From Lyngbya confervoides BDU141951 (lineage in GTDB: Bacteria; Cyanobacteriota; Cyanobacteriia; Thermosynechococcales; Thermosynechococcaceae), in assembly GCF_000817775.3 (NCBI RefSeq), contig NZ_JTHE03000058.1:1-40423 (forward strand): a DNA stretch of 40,423 nt, given 5' to 3'. The position numbers and the translations under genes were made by a program. Positions 1 to 8,040 of this stretch are shown here, one piece after another (the stretch's first letter is position 1; the number at the start of each line of letters is the position of its first letter). The notes beneath the pieces were generated by a model. The model searched no databases, was not told the origin of the DNA, and saw only the letters and a list, made by a program, of their open reading frames with translations.

Positions 1-545
1 AGGGCGCAACCATGGTTACCCACGCCTGCAACGCCATGCCCCCGCTCCACCACCGCGAACCGGGTCTGCTGGCCACCGCCTTGCTGGATCAGCGAGTCTG
101 GTGTGGGGTGATTGCTGACGGGCAGCATGTGGCGCCCCGAATGCTGCAGCTGTTGCTGAGCATTCAGCCCCACCAGCTCTTCCTCGTCAGCGATGCTTTG
201 GCTCCTTTAGGCTTACCCGATGGCCTTTACCCCTGGGACACTCGCCAGATTCAGGTCCATCAGGGAACTGCACGATTACCGGACGGGACCCTTTCTGGCA
301 CAACCCGACCCCTGCTAGCGGGCGTGAGCAATCTGGTAAAGTGGGGCTGCTGTACCCCAGAGCAGGCCATTGCCCTGGCCGTGGTTGCCCCTCGGCGAGC
401 AATGGGGTTGGCGGGCCTGGCCATTGGCACGCCGCTATCAAGCCTACTGCGCTGGACTTACCAGGACACGACTCGCCAGCTTGACTGGCAACGGTTGTCT
501 CTGGGGTCGGGTCTATCCCCCAACACCAGAAAGGGGAGGCCATGA
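1..545 (+). CDS. nagA: N-acetylglucosamine-6-phosphate deacetylase, C-terminal part (5' end outside window)
   Basis: NagA removes the acetyl group from GlcNAc-6-phosphate in the cytoplasm during amino-sugar recycling. The reading frame is open from the left edge (codons read GATMVTH...), so the gene starts upstream and only about 180 C-terminal residues are visible. The family's substrate/metal motif THxxNAMPPLHHREPG is present near the edge, with Cys in place of the more usual Phe before NAM. The catalytic-Asp region appears as SDALAPLG. The Leu/Ala-rich segment ending in PRRAMGL resembles the usual NagA C-terminal helix. The stop overlaps the next gene's ATG in an ATGA, so the two are probably cotranscribed. 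Identification rests on motif recall. Confidence 0.9.
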   Translation, partial: GATMVTHACNAMPPLHHREPGLLATALLDQRVWCGVIADGQHVAPRMLQLLLSIQPHQLFLVSDALAPLGLPDGLYPWDTRQIQVHQGTARLPDGTLSGTTRPLLAGVSNLVKWGCCTPEQAIALAVVAPRRAMGLAGLAIGTPLSSLLRWTYQDTTRQLDWQRLSLGSGLSPNTRKGRP

Positions 546-1477
546 TGCAGCCGCTCCTCCAGCAGAGATTTCGTGGACTTTTAATGGGTGCTGCGATCGC
601 GGAGAGCCTGGCTTCTGGAATTGGGGCCTCTGGAATTGGGGCCTCTGGAATTGGGGCCGCTGGAACCGGGAACGTTGCCAGTTTGCAGATCCTGGCCCAT
701 CTGCTCGCCTATGAGTTTTGGGATTGCCAAGGTTTTCCACAGGGGGATGAATCCCTGCCGTCCAGGCAGGATTTACGGTGGCCAGTCATACAAACTTGCC
801 TCTGGACCTTGATCACGCATGATTGTCCAGTCTGGCGCCAGCAGCGGATTCAGCAGATTGCAGCAGCTTACTCTGTGAGTGCATCTGGACTCCAGCGCTT
901 CAGCTACCTGCTCTCTCGGCGTCTTTTGGGGCAATCGATCTCCCCTGCAGATCTCCTCTCCCCGATACTGCCTAAGGAGTCGCCCCCTGCAAAGACCCTG
1001 TTTCAAACGGTTCTCCAAGGTCTCACCCAGCGTACGGACCTGCGCACGGCTGAGACCCTCATCCATCAGGCCCAAGGCCTAGAGGATTTGGACCGGGCGA
1101 TCGCTCTAGCCTGCTACTGCTGGATCAGCAGTCCCCATCTGTTTAGCCAGGCTCTGGCGCGATCCTGCACCGTTGGTGCCCAGCCCCTGGTTCCCCTCTT
1201 GACTGGGGCCCTGGCCGGTGTCTCGGTGGGTCAGGCCCACATTCCATGCCTGGTCCACAGTCCATTCCTGGCTCAAATTCGGCTATCGGCACTGCCGCAA
1301 CCTCCGCTTGCGGACTCCCCGCTGGATCAGCTTTGTCGCAGCGCCGATTATCTGTTCTACCGTTGGGCCGGCCATGGCCAAACGCCGTCGGACCCCCAGC
1401 CCCTGGAACCGGTCATTACGGCACCCGGCCAGTTGCGGCCCCGCGATCTCCAGCTCTCGCTACAGGACTGGTTTTAG
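542..1477 (+). CDS. ADP-ribosylglycohydrolase-like protein, probably catalytically degenerate
   Basis: This 311-residue cytoplasmic protein starts with RFRGLLMGAAIAESLA, which matches the opening helix of the ADP-ribosylglycohydrolase (DraG/crystallin J1) fold. Near residues 218-230 it has LTGALAGVSVG, like the family's late GALAGAxxG helix. The acidic metal ligands expected in DraG enzymes (a DDT-type motif after the first helix and a DxxD pair near the end) are not visible. I infer a fold relative that has lost, or never had, hydrolase activity. Between residues about 24 and 43 lies an ASGIG tandem repeat, placed where an active enzyme would carry the first metal motif. The start overlaps the nagA stop by ATGA. 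Function is unknown; the family assignment is moderate. Confidence 0.7.
   Translation: MMQPLLQQRFRGLLMGAAIAESLASGIGASGIGASGIGAAGTGNVASLQILAHLLAYEFWDCQGFPQGDESLPSRQDLRWPVIQTCLWTLITHDCPVWRQQRIQQIAAAYSVSASGLQRFSYLLSRRLLGQSISPADLLSPILPKESPPAKTLFQTVLQGLTQRTDLRTAETLIHQAQGLEDLDRAIALACYCWISSPHLFSQALARSCTVGAQPLVPLLTGALAGVSVGQAHIPCLVHSPFLAQIRLSALPQPPLADSPLDQLCRSADYLFYRWAGHGQTPSDPQPLEPVITAPGQLRPRDLQLSLQDWF
611..670 (+). repeat. 15-bp in-frame tandem repeat, four units
   Basis: Four consecutive 15-bp units read GCCTCTGGAATTGGG or close variants. Units 2 and 3 are identical, unit 1 differs at one base and unit 4 at three. They encode (A)SGIG-type pentapeptides in the ADP-ribosylglycohydrolase-like gene. 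Because the unit is a multiple of three, copy-number change would not break the frame. Confidence 0.9.
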
Positions 1478-1544
1478 TTGACCCTCTGGGGCCACGCTGT
1501 AATGAAGGGGGTAAAAACCCACCCAGACTGCCCCAAGGCGTGAG

Positions 1545-1573
1545 TTCTAGCTGCAAAACCTGTCGATTATAAT
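1545..1573 (+). promoter_or_regulatory. Candidate promoter for the HD-phosphohydrolase gene
   Basis: A perfect TATAAT lies at 1568-1573. Seventeen bases upstream is TTCTAG, a poor -35 match. This is the best sigma-70-type element in the roughly 200 bases before the HD gene, 110 bases from its ATG. It is a pattern match only. Confidence 0.3.
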
Positions 1574-1682
1574 ATTGTTCAAGGTCAATCACTCTTTTTA
1601 TCCGTAGCCCCATGAGCCTTCGTAACCCTCGACTCTCTCAAGTTCCATTCCTCTAGGCGCTGAATTCGTCGGCGATCGCCCA

Positions 1683-4004
1683 ATGAAGCGTCTTCATCTT
1701 CCTTCGCCGCAAGCCTGGCGAGACTGGCTGATTTCTTTGACCATTCGACCCAATCTGCACATTACCCGTCGCAGTGCTAAAAGGTATGTGCCAGTAATTC
1801 TGAGTCTTGCGGTCATTGCCCTGACCAGTGTTTTTGGCAGCAAATTTTACGATGAACCCAAGCTGGTAACCGGCACTCGGGCACCCACCACCATTCGAGC
1901 GCCCCAAAGGAAAACCTTTGTTGACCAAATTCAAACGGACCTAAAGCGCGAGCAGGTTCGTCGTACGGCTGCGGTGCAGTACCGCGAAAAACCCGGTACC
2001 ACCCAGAGCATTCAGACTCAGCTGACCGATGTGCTCACCGAAGCTTCTACCTTGCGACAGCTGGGGGGGCCCTTACCTTACTGGCCGACCGGTCAGCTTT
2101 CCCTGGCGGTACAGACAGAGCTGCGGGCAATGAGCTCTCGAGATCTCCAATCTCTCGTCGATCTGCTCCGTCGGACCACGCTACCGAGCAGTCAGCCTCC
2201 AACGCTGCTTCTGTCCGAGCAGGCCTGGACCCAGATCCAAAGGCTCAAAACCTCCAATCGCCTCTCCGCCGAGGCGGCCCTCACGGCTATTCAGCAGGCC
2301 CATCGTCAGTATCAAACTGCAACCAACACCCCCAGCTCTTACCTGGATCCCAAAGCCAAGCGACGGGTACTCAACCTCACCAATGAGGATTGGTCTAAGG
2401 TCAAGCCCAGCTTTCGCCTGGCCCTGCGCCGCATTCTCACCCAAGGGATTCCCCCTGGTTGGCCCAATCAAAACTTAACCGAGACCATTAACGCGAATCT
2501 GGACCAGACTTCTCCTCCCGTCAGGGCCTTAGGCGAATCTATTCTAGGACCCCTGTTAAAGCCCAATCTTGAAGCAGACCCGGTGACCACCCAAATCAAG
2601 CTCGATCAGCTGGTTGCCTCGGTGGAGGAGGTTAAGGTCACGGTGCAGCCCAACGAGGTGATTGTTCGCAAGCATGCCGTCATTACGCCCAAACAATTTC
2701 AAACCCTGGAGCAGTACGGTCTCAGTCAGCGAGGCATTAATTGGGAAGGATTGGGGATTACTTTGGCCGGGGTCCTGGTGGCGATCGCCCTGTTCCATAG
2801 CGTCCATCGCCGCCTGAATCGTCCCCTGAGTCATCGAGACTACCTGCTTTTGATTCTGCTGAGCGCCAGTTCGCCATTGGTGGTCAGCCTCAGCCAGCTA
2901 GAATTTACCAGCCTTCCGGCGGTGGGTCTTCTGGTGGGTAGCTTTTACGGATCTGTGCTGGGAGGGACCACCGTTGTACTCATTGCTGCCGTCACTGCCC
3001 TGGGCTTGGACACAGGCTTTGCACAGCTGTTGGCGATCGCCATTGGCAGCTTTGTGGGCAGCGTTCTAGCCCGTCAGCCGCGATCGCGTGAGGAGCTAGC
3101 CCTGCTGGGACTCATTGTTGCAATTTTGCAAGGCTTTCTTTACTTTATTTTCCTGAGCATTCTGGGCGGGTTGGGATACGGCCTGCTGGGGGCCGCAGTT
3201 CGTCAGGGCATCCTCGGGCTAATTTGGAGCATTGCGGCCCTGGGGATGAGCCCCTACCTGGAAAATTTGTTTGACCTGGTGACCCCGATTCGGCTTGCGG
3301 AGCTGGCAAACCCCAACCGTCCGCTTCTGAAGCGGTTAGCGATGGAAACGCCGGGAACCTTTCAGCACACGCTGTTCGTGGCTACCCTGGCAGAGGCCGG
3401 AGCCCGCGCCCTGGGCTGTAACGTGGAGCTGGTTCGAACTGGCACGCTCTACCATGACATTGGCAAGATGCACCGACCCGAAGCCTTTATTGAAAATCAG
3501 TTTGGCTGCGAAAATCTCCACGAGGCCCTCGACGATCCCTGGCAAAGTGCCGACATCATTAAGAAGCATGTTTCCGAAGGACTGGTGATGGCCCGAAAAT
3601 ATCGCCTGCCCTCCGCCGTCACCGCCTTTATTCCCGAGCATCAAGGCACCATTCTGGTGGCCTACTTTTATCACCAGGCCCAGCAGCGTCTTGATCCTGA
3701 TCTGACCGTTCTGGAGTCGGATTTTCGCTACGATGGCCCCATTCCCCAAAGTCGAGAAACTGGAATTGTGATGCTTGCCGACGCCTGCGAGGCGGCGCTG
3801 CGATCTTTGAAAGATCAGCAGCCTGATCTGGCTCATCGCACGGTTAATAAAATTTTCAAAGCCCGCTGGACCGATCAGCAGCTGAGTCAATCCTCCCTCA
3901 CCCGGGATGACTTAAAGGTCCTGGAGCAGGTGTTTGTGGAGGTCTGGCTTCAGTTTCATCACCAGCGCATTCCCTATCCCAGTCGCCTCAGTACGGGCAT
4001 TTAA
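1683..4004 (+). CDS. PgpH-type 7TM-HD phosphohydrolase, probable c-di-AMP phosphodiesterase
   Basis: The 773-residue protein has the architecture of Listeria PgpH. There is an N-terminal membrane anchor (about residues 34-53), a long extracytoplasmic 7TMR-HDED domain (about 60-345), a cluster of hydrophobic helices (about 355-550) and a C-terminal cytoplasmic HD domain. The HD domain starts at the conserved His in GTFQHTLF (H562) and contains the metal-binding HDIG motif at H591-D592. PgpH hydrolyses c-di-AMP to pApA, and cyanobacteria make c-di-AMP, so that substrate is the likely one here. The ATG at 1683 gives the basic cytoplasmic leader expected before the anchor. The 3' end overlaps the convergent kinase gene by 4 bp. 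Confidence 0.88.
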   Translation: MKRLHLPSPQAWRDWLISLTIRPNLHITRRSAKRYVPVILSLAVIALTSVFGSKFYDEPKLVTGTRAPTTIRAPQRKTFVDQIQTDLKREQVRRTAAVQYREKPGTTQSIQTQLTDVLTEASTLRQLGGPLPYWPTGQLSLAVQTELRAMSSRDLQSLVDLLRRTTLPSSQPPTLLLSEQAWTQIQRLKTSNRLSAEAALTAIQQAHRQYQTATNTPSSYLDPKAKRRVLNLTNEDWSKVKPSFRLALRRILTQGIPPGWPNQNLTETINANLDQTSPPVRALGESILGPLLKPNLEADPVTTQIKLDQLVASVEEVKVTVQPNEVIVRKHAVITPKQFQTLEQYGLSQRGINWEGLGITLAGVLVAIALFHSVHRRLNRPLSHRDYLLLILLSASSPLVVSLSQLEFTSLPAVGLLVGSFYGSVLGGTTVVLIAAVTALGLDTGFAQLLAIAIGSFVGSVLARQPRSREELALLGLIVAILQGFLYFIFLSILGGLGYGLLGAAVRQGILGLIWSIAALGMSPYLENLFDLVTPIRLAELANPNRPLLKRLAMETPGTFQHTLFVATLAEAGARALGCNVELVRTGTLYHDIGKMHRPEAFIENQFGCENLHEALDDPWQSADIIKKHVSEGLVMARKYRLPSAVTAFIPEHQGTILVAYFYHQAQQRLDPDLTVLESDFRYDGPIPQSRETGIVMLADACEAALRSLKDQQPDLAHRTVNKIFKARWTDQQLSQSSLTRDDLKVLEQVFVEVWLQFHHQRIPYPSRLSTGI

Positions 4005-5293
4005 TCATCCGCGACTAGCGCCACCAGTCGGGCAATTTTTTTATCCAAGATCTTTAAGAAGGCTTTATTAAACTCCACCTGACAGGCATCGGAGGATCGA
4101 TTGAGGCGATTGGCCTGAATCTCAATAACCGTCGTATCTGACTTCACGCAAACCGAGGTGGTCCGCACCGCGCTGGTGTCCTGAAAATAGAGCATTTCGC
4201 CAAAACAATCTCCGGCTCGCAGCTGGGTCAAAAGGCGATCGCCACGCAGCACCTCCACCTCTCCCTGGGTAATGATAAAAAAGGAATCGCCAATATCCCC
4301 CTCGCGAATAATCCGTGTCCCTTGGGGATATTGATGCCAGGTGGTAATGCGTAATACTTCCCAGATGAGAATCTCATCAAAGTTTTGAAAGAAGGATAAA
4401 TCCTGAATCGCCTTAAATTTTTTGGTTTCAGTAATCGTGGGAACTGGAGCCGAGAGACTGCTCAGGGCCAGGAGCGCCTCTCCCATGTCCTGCCATTGGC
4501 AATAGCGCTGCGCTGGATCCTTTGCGATCGCCCGCATCACAAGCTGATCAATTGCCGTGGGAATCTCCGACCGGTAAAGACTGGGCGGGGGAGGGTCCCG
4601 ATGCAAAATTTGATAGGCCAGCTCAACGTTAGAAGCCGCAGAATAGGGGTAATGTCCCGTCAAAAGCTGATACATAACTAGCCCCAAAGAGTAAATATCA
4701 GACTGTTGAGACAGCAAATCCTCACGCAGCTGCTCCGGAGCCATGTAGGCTGGCGATCCAACCCCGCTTAATTGCGTTTCCTCCATCTGATCAGAAACCG
4801 CTGATCCAAAGTCGCTCACCTTGATATCGCCCGTTGTGGTTCGCAGGATGTTAGCCGGTTTAATATCTCGATGAATCACCCCGCGCTGATAGGCATACTC
4901 AAGGGCCCGGACGCACTTAAAGATGATCTCCACCGTTTGCGTAATGGGCAGCAGGCGGGATACTTCACAAAACGGCTCTAGGGTTCCACCTGGGACATAT
5001 TCCATTACGAGAAATCCTTGACTGCTGTCCAGAATTGCATCGTAAACTTCCACAATATGGGGATGTTGAAACTGTCCCACGAGAGCCGCTTCATTGGCAA
5101 AGATTCGCTGAGCGAGTTTTTTAGAAACCGCCTGTCGCAGGAGTGACTCGTTAAACAGCTTCAGCGCGACCTTTCGATTAATAAAGGGGTCTTTGGCTAA
5201 ATAGACCACACTGGTGGAACCTTGACCTAGCGGGTAAAGGATTTCATATTTACCAACTTTCTGCAGCCCAGTGGCGGTTCTAGCTTTTTCCAC
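4001..5293 (-). CDS. Ser/Thr protein kinase fused to a cyclic-nucleotide-binding domain
   Basis: Residues 16-280 form a complete Hanks-type kinase: glycine loop GQGSTS at 23-28, ATP lysine K45, HRD at 141-143 followed by IKPAN, DFG at 161-163 and APE at 185-187. Residues about 300-410 form a CAP_ED/cNMP-binding domain. Its phosphate-binding cassette retains the Gly-Glu pair (365-366) and an Arg (R377) that usually contacts the cyclic phosphate. There is no transmembrane segment, so the protein is probably soluble. The order resembles a one-chain version of PKA/PKG regulation, and I infer that cAMP or cGMP gates the kinase. The start is GTG at 5293; a GAGG lies about 8 bases upstream. It is divergent from the peroxiredoxin gene. 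Confidence 0.92.
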   Translation of the reverse strand: MEKARTATGLQKVGKYEILYPLGQGSTSVVYLAKDPFINRKVALKLFNESLLRQAVSKKLAQRIFANEAALVGQFQHPHIVEVYDAILDSSQGFLVMEYVPGGTLEPFCEVSRLLPITQTVEIIFKCVRALEYAYQRGVIHRDIKPANILRTTTGDIKVSDFGSAVSDQMEETQLSGVGSPAYMAPEQLREDLLSQQSDIYSLGLVMYQLLTGHYPYSAASNVELAYQILHRDPPPPSLYRSEIPTAIDQLVMRAIAKDPAQRYCQWQDMGEALLALSSLSAPVPTITETKKFKAIQDLSFFQNFDEILIWEVLRITTWHQYPQGTRIIREGDIGDSFFIITQGEVEVLRGDRLLTQLRAGDCFGEMLYFQDTSAVRTTSVCVKSDTTVIEIQANRLNRSSDACQVEFNKAFLKILDKKIARLVALVADD

Positions 5294-5391
5294 ACCAACC
5301 TCAACCCTGAAACAACAAGGAACGCTGAGTCACGTTTGCTCTGCGTTTATCATATTCAGGGGATAAGTTTACATTTTCAGGAGAACAAAGC

Positions 5392-5832
5392 ATGACATTA
5401 TCAGTTGGGACAACGGCTCCAGCTTTTACCGTTAAGGATACCCAGGGGAATAGCGTTTCTTTATCCAACTTCAGTGGAAAAACGGTTGTTCTTTACTTTT
5501 ATCCCAAGGATGACACCCCTGGGTGCACCAAGGAAGCCTGTAGTTTCCGCGATAACTACGCACTCTACCAGGGAAAAGACATAGTCGTGCTCGGCGTTAG
5601 CGGGGATGATCAAGCCTCTCATCAAGCCTTTAGCTCCAAATTCAACCTTCCCTTTCCCCTGTTAGCGGACACCGATCAGTCTATTATGAAGGCCTACGAT
5701 GTGGATGGTGGCGGCTATGCCAGACGAGTCACCTACGTCATTGACGGTTCAGGCACCATTAGCAAGGTCTACGATAGTGTCAATACGGAAACACACGCCC
5801 AGGATATTCTGGCAGACTTAAATCAATCCTAA
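5392..5832 (+). CDS. bcp: Peroxiredoxin Q / bacterioferritin comigratory protein
   Basis: This 146-residue thiol peroxidase reduces hydrogen peroxide and organic hydroperoxides using thioredoxin as electron donor. The motif FYPKDDTPGCTKEAC contains the peroxidatic Cys (C45) and the PrxQ-type resolving Cys five residues later (C50), so this is the atypical 2-Cys form. There is no signal peptide, so it acts in the cytosol. An AGGAGA Shine-Dalgarno sequence lies just before the ATG. The gene is probably monocistronic: it diverges from the kinase gene and is followed by a strong intrinsic terminator. Confidence 0.95.
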   Translation: MTLSVGTTAPAFTVKDTQGNSVSLSNFSGKTVVLYFYPKDDTPGCTKEACSFRDNYALYQGKDIVVLGVSGDDQASHQAFSSKFNLPFPLLADTDQSIMKAYDVDGGGYARRVTYVIDGSGTISKVYDSVNTETHAQDILADLNQS

Positions 5833-5937
5833 ATGGCGTCTAACTTGATACCCCCCTTAGACTCCTTAGACGCAACGAGTGGCCCCTCCTTTTGTGATTG
5901 AGGGTCCCTTGATTGTGGCTTAATTTTTGATGGAGAG

Positions 5938-5968
5938 TTGGCATCTCAGCACGAGATGCCAATTTTTT
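5938..5968 (+). terminator. Rho-independent terminator of bcp
   Basis: A perfect 10-bp stem, TTGGCATCTC (5938-5947) and GAGATGCCAA (5953-5962), encloses a 5-base loop. Six T residues (5963-5968) follow directly. It lies about 105 bases after the bcp stop. The T-run is only on the plus-strand side, so it serves bcp and not the convergent ABC gene. Confidence 0.9.
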
Positions 5969-5990
5969 CTGAGTGTCTTTTTTCTGAGTG
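5963..5990 (+). repeat. Direct repeat TTTTTTCTGAGTG, two copies
   Basis: The 13-mer TTTTTTCTGAGTG occurs at 5963-5975 and again at 5978-5990, a 15-base period. The first copy includes the terminator's T-tract. It may be a local duplication; no function is evident. Confidence 0.6.
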
Positions 5991-6102
5991 CATTGAGGGG
6001 AGTGGGTCGGGGGATGCTTGTGTTGAGTGCCTCCAGAATCCCTCGTCCTGCGGCAGAAAAAGCCTTTGCCCCGCCCGCCGCCGTAAGCCGCATGTTGACG
6101 AC

Positions 6103-6882
6103 CTAGGCTCCCATGCCGGAATATTGACGCAATCCTCGCCGCCAGAGCCAGCGATTAATCCCCCAGAAAATCGCAATCCAGCCCAGCATCACCCCCAGGG
6201 ATTGCCCCACCGCGACGGGCAGTCCGACTAAAAGACTGGCCGGAAAATAAACCAGACTCGGAAAGGGGGTCCACTGCACCACCTGGCGCACTGATTCAGG
6301 AAACACGTCCAGGGGCGCCACCATTCCAGCTAAAAAGGTGTAAAACAGCAGCCATACTCGCTCGATAGAGGTGGCTCGCTCGGTCCAAAAGGCGCAAATT
6401 GCAAAGGTGTATTGGATTAAAAAGCGCAGCGCAAAGGCTAAGGCTAAGACCAGCACAAAGCCGAACAGATCGATCCAACTGGGAATCCAGGCGGCTTCCG
6501 GATAAAGCAGAAAAAACAGACCGATGAGGGCAACGGAGAAGGGTAGCCGCGCAAATCGCTCTGCCACATGTCCCGCCACGTGGTGCCAGACTGGATCGAG
6601 GGGTTGGAGCAGCCGCGGCGAGAGCCGACCTTCCACGACCTCTTTCTCAAAATCCCAGGCCACCCAAACGACGGTAAACTGACGCACCAAGAACACGCTG
6701 ATAAAATAACGAGCAAACTGGACTGGGCTAAGGGTCAAGGGGGTGGCTGTGGCGGCCTCAATCCAGACACCCATCATAATAATCGGCAGAGAATTAGCCA
6801 GCACCCACAGCAGTAGTTCAGCCCGATACTCCACCATGTAGGCATAGTACACGGACAGAAAAACCCGAATTTTTTGCATCAT
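6103..6882 (-). CDS. ABC-2 family transporter permease
   Basis: This 259-residue integral membrane protein has about six hydrophobic helices, an early YRAELLLW segment, and a segment FEKEVVEGRLSPRLLQPLDP between the second and third helices. The latter is typical of the ABC-2/DUF990 permeases of cyanobacteria and actinobacteria. It is the membrane half of the exporter whose ATPase gene lies directly upstream, overlapping by 4 bp. The substrate is unknown. Members of this family often work with a second, related permease that I do not find nearby, so this one may homodimerise or pair with a distant partner. Confidence 0.85.
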   Translation of the reverse strand: MMQKIRVFLSVYYAYMVEYRAELLLWVLANSLPIIMMGVWIEAATATPLTLSPVQFARYFISVFLVRQFTVVWVAWDFEKEVVEGRLSPRLLQPLDPVWHHVAGHVAERFARLPFSVALIGLFFLLYPEAAWIPSWIDLFGFVLVLALAFALRFLIQYTFAICAFWTERATSIERVWLLFYTFLAGMVAPLDVFPESVRQVVQWTPFPSLVYFPASLLVGLPVAVGQSLGVMLGWIAIFWGINRWLWRRGLRQYSGMGA

Positions 6883-7865
6883 CCCAGCACCGCTCCAGAT
6901 CGGAAAACACGACCAATAATTTCTTCAATGGGTGGATCGCTCACGGTTAAATCTAAAATCTTGAAGTCAGCGAGCAGCTGCGATACGGTTTGCGTCAGAG
7001 TCTCCCGTCGCACAATCAAGCGGGCTTGACAGCCGTTGATTTCCTCCACCTCACCGTAGCGCTCTAGCCTCTGTTCAGACTGCGGCTGGGCCAGCTCTAC
7101 GGCCACCTCTCGATAGGGGGCAAACCGATCGAGCAGCCCAGAGAGTTCACCATCATAGATGAGCTCTCCGCAGTGAATCAGGAGCACGCGATCGCACAGG
7201 GCCGTGATGTCAGCCATATAGTGGCTGGTCAAGAGAATTGTGGCGTTAAAGCGCTGATTATAGTCGCGCAGGAAATTGCGGACGCTCACCTGCGCATTCA
7301 CGTCTAGTCCCAGGGTCGGTTCGTCCAAGAACAGCACCTGGGGTTGATGGAGAAGGGCTGCCAGCAGTTCCGCCTTCATACGCTCCCCCAGGGAAAGTTT
7401 GCGTACGGGCTGATTTAATTTCCCCTGAATTTCCAGCATTTCGCTCAGCTGTGCCACCCGATGAGTCCAGGTGGCGTGATCTAACCCATAGACCGCCGCA
7501 TTGATCCGCAGGGAATCCATGGCGGGTAAATCCCATAAGAGCTGCTGCTTTTGACCCATCACCAGGGTGATTTGATGAAGAAAGTCAGCGCGTCGCTGAA
7601 AGGGAGTGTGGCCTACCACCTTGACTTCCCCTTGGGAAGGATGAATCAGGCCTGTCAACATCTTTAAGGTGGTCGTTTTGCCAGCCCCGTTGGGTCCGAG
7701 GAAGCCCACCACTTCTCCAGGTTCAATTTGAAAAGACACTGATCGTACCGCCTCAATCCAGCGGCGCTTGCGGTGAAAAAAATGGGAGAGGGTTCCTTTG
7801 AGGCCCGGTTCTTTTAAAGAGACAGGATAGACCTTACTCAGTTGTTCGGTCTCAATGATGGGCAT
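6879..7865 (-). CDS. ABC transporter ATP-binding protein (ABC-2 exporter)
   Basis: The 328-residue ATPase has Walker A GPNGAGKTTT (about residues 56-65), a signature written LSLGERMKAE instead of LSGGQ, Walker B LFLDEPTLGLD and an H-loop LTSHYM. The LSLGERMK signature is usual for the ATPases paired with ABC-2/DUF990 permeases. The C-terminal 80 residues after the nucleotide-binding core resemble the regulatory extension of this subfamily. It energises export of an unknown substrate with the downstream permease. The start is ATG at 7865, and the gene is divergent from tlyA. Confidence 0.92.
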   Translation of the reverse strand: MPIIETEQLSKVYPVSLKEPGLKGTLSHFFHRKRRWIEAVRSVSFQIEPGEVVGFLGPNGAGKTTTLKMLTGLIHPSQGEVKVVGHTPFQRRADFLHQITLVMGQKQQLLWDLPAMDSLRINAAVYGLDHATWTHRVAQLSEMLEIQGKLNQPVRKLSLGERMKAELLAALLHQPQVLFLDEPTLGLDVNAQVSVRNFLRDYNQRFNATILLTSHYMADITALCDRVLLIHCGELIYDGELSGLLDRFAPYREVAVELAQPQSEQRLERYGEVEEINGCQARLIVRRETLTQTVSQLLADFKILDLTVSDPPIEEIIGRVFRSGAVLG

Positions 7866-8040
7866 GGAGGTGAGTCGCGGTAGGGAATCTCAGCTCTCGT
7901 CTTTAGCTACATAGGCCGAGGGAGCGATCGCTATAGCTATCTTAGTGCAATCAGTCTTGCTGAAATCAGCCGTGGGGCCATCGACCCTTTAGGATAGAAA
8001 GACCCTGATCCCTCCGCCCCCAGAGATCCCTCCGTCTCCC

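Noticed and set aside
3336-3890. 184-codon minus-strand open frame inside the HD-phosphohydrolase gene
   Set aside because: It is antisense to the conserved HD domain and shows no family motifs; it is a shadow of GC-rich coding sequence.
5833-6102. Small genes in the bcp-ABC gap
   Set aside because: Open frames there run through the terminator and its direct repeat and have no ribosome sites.
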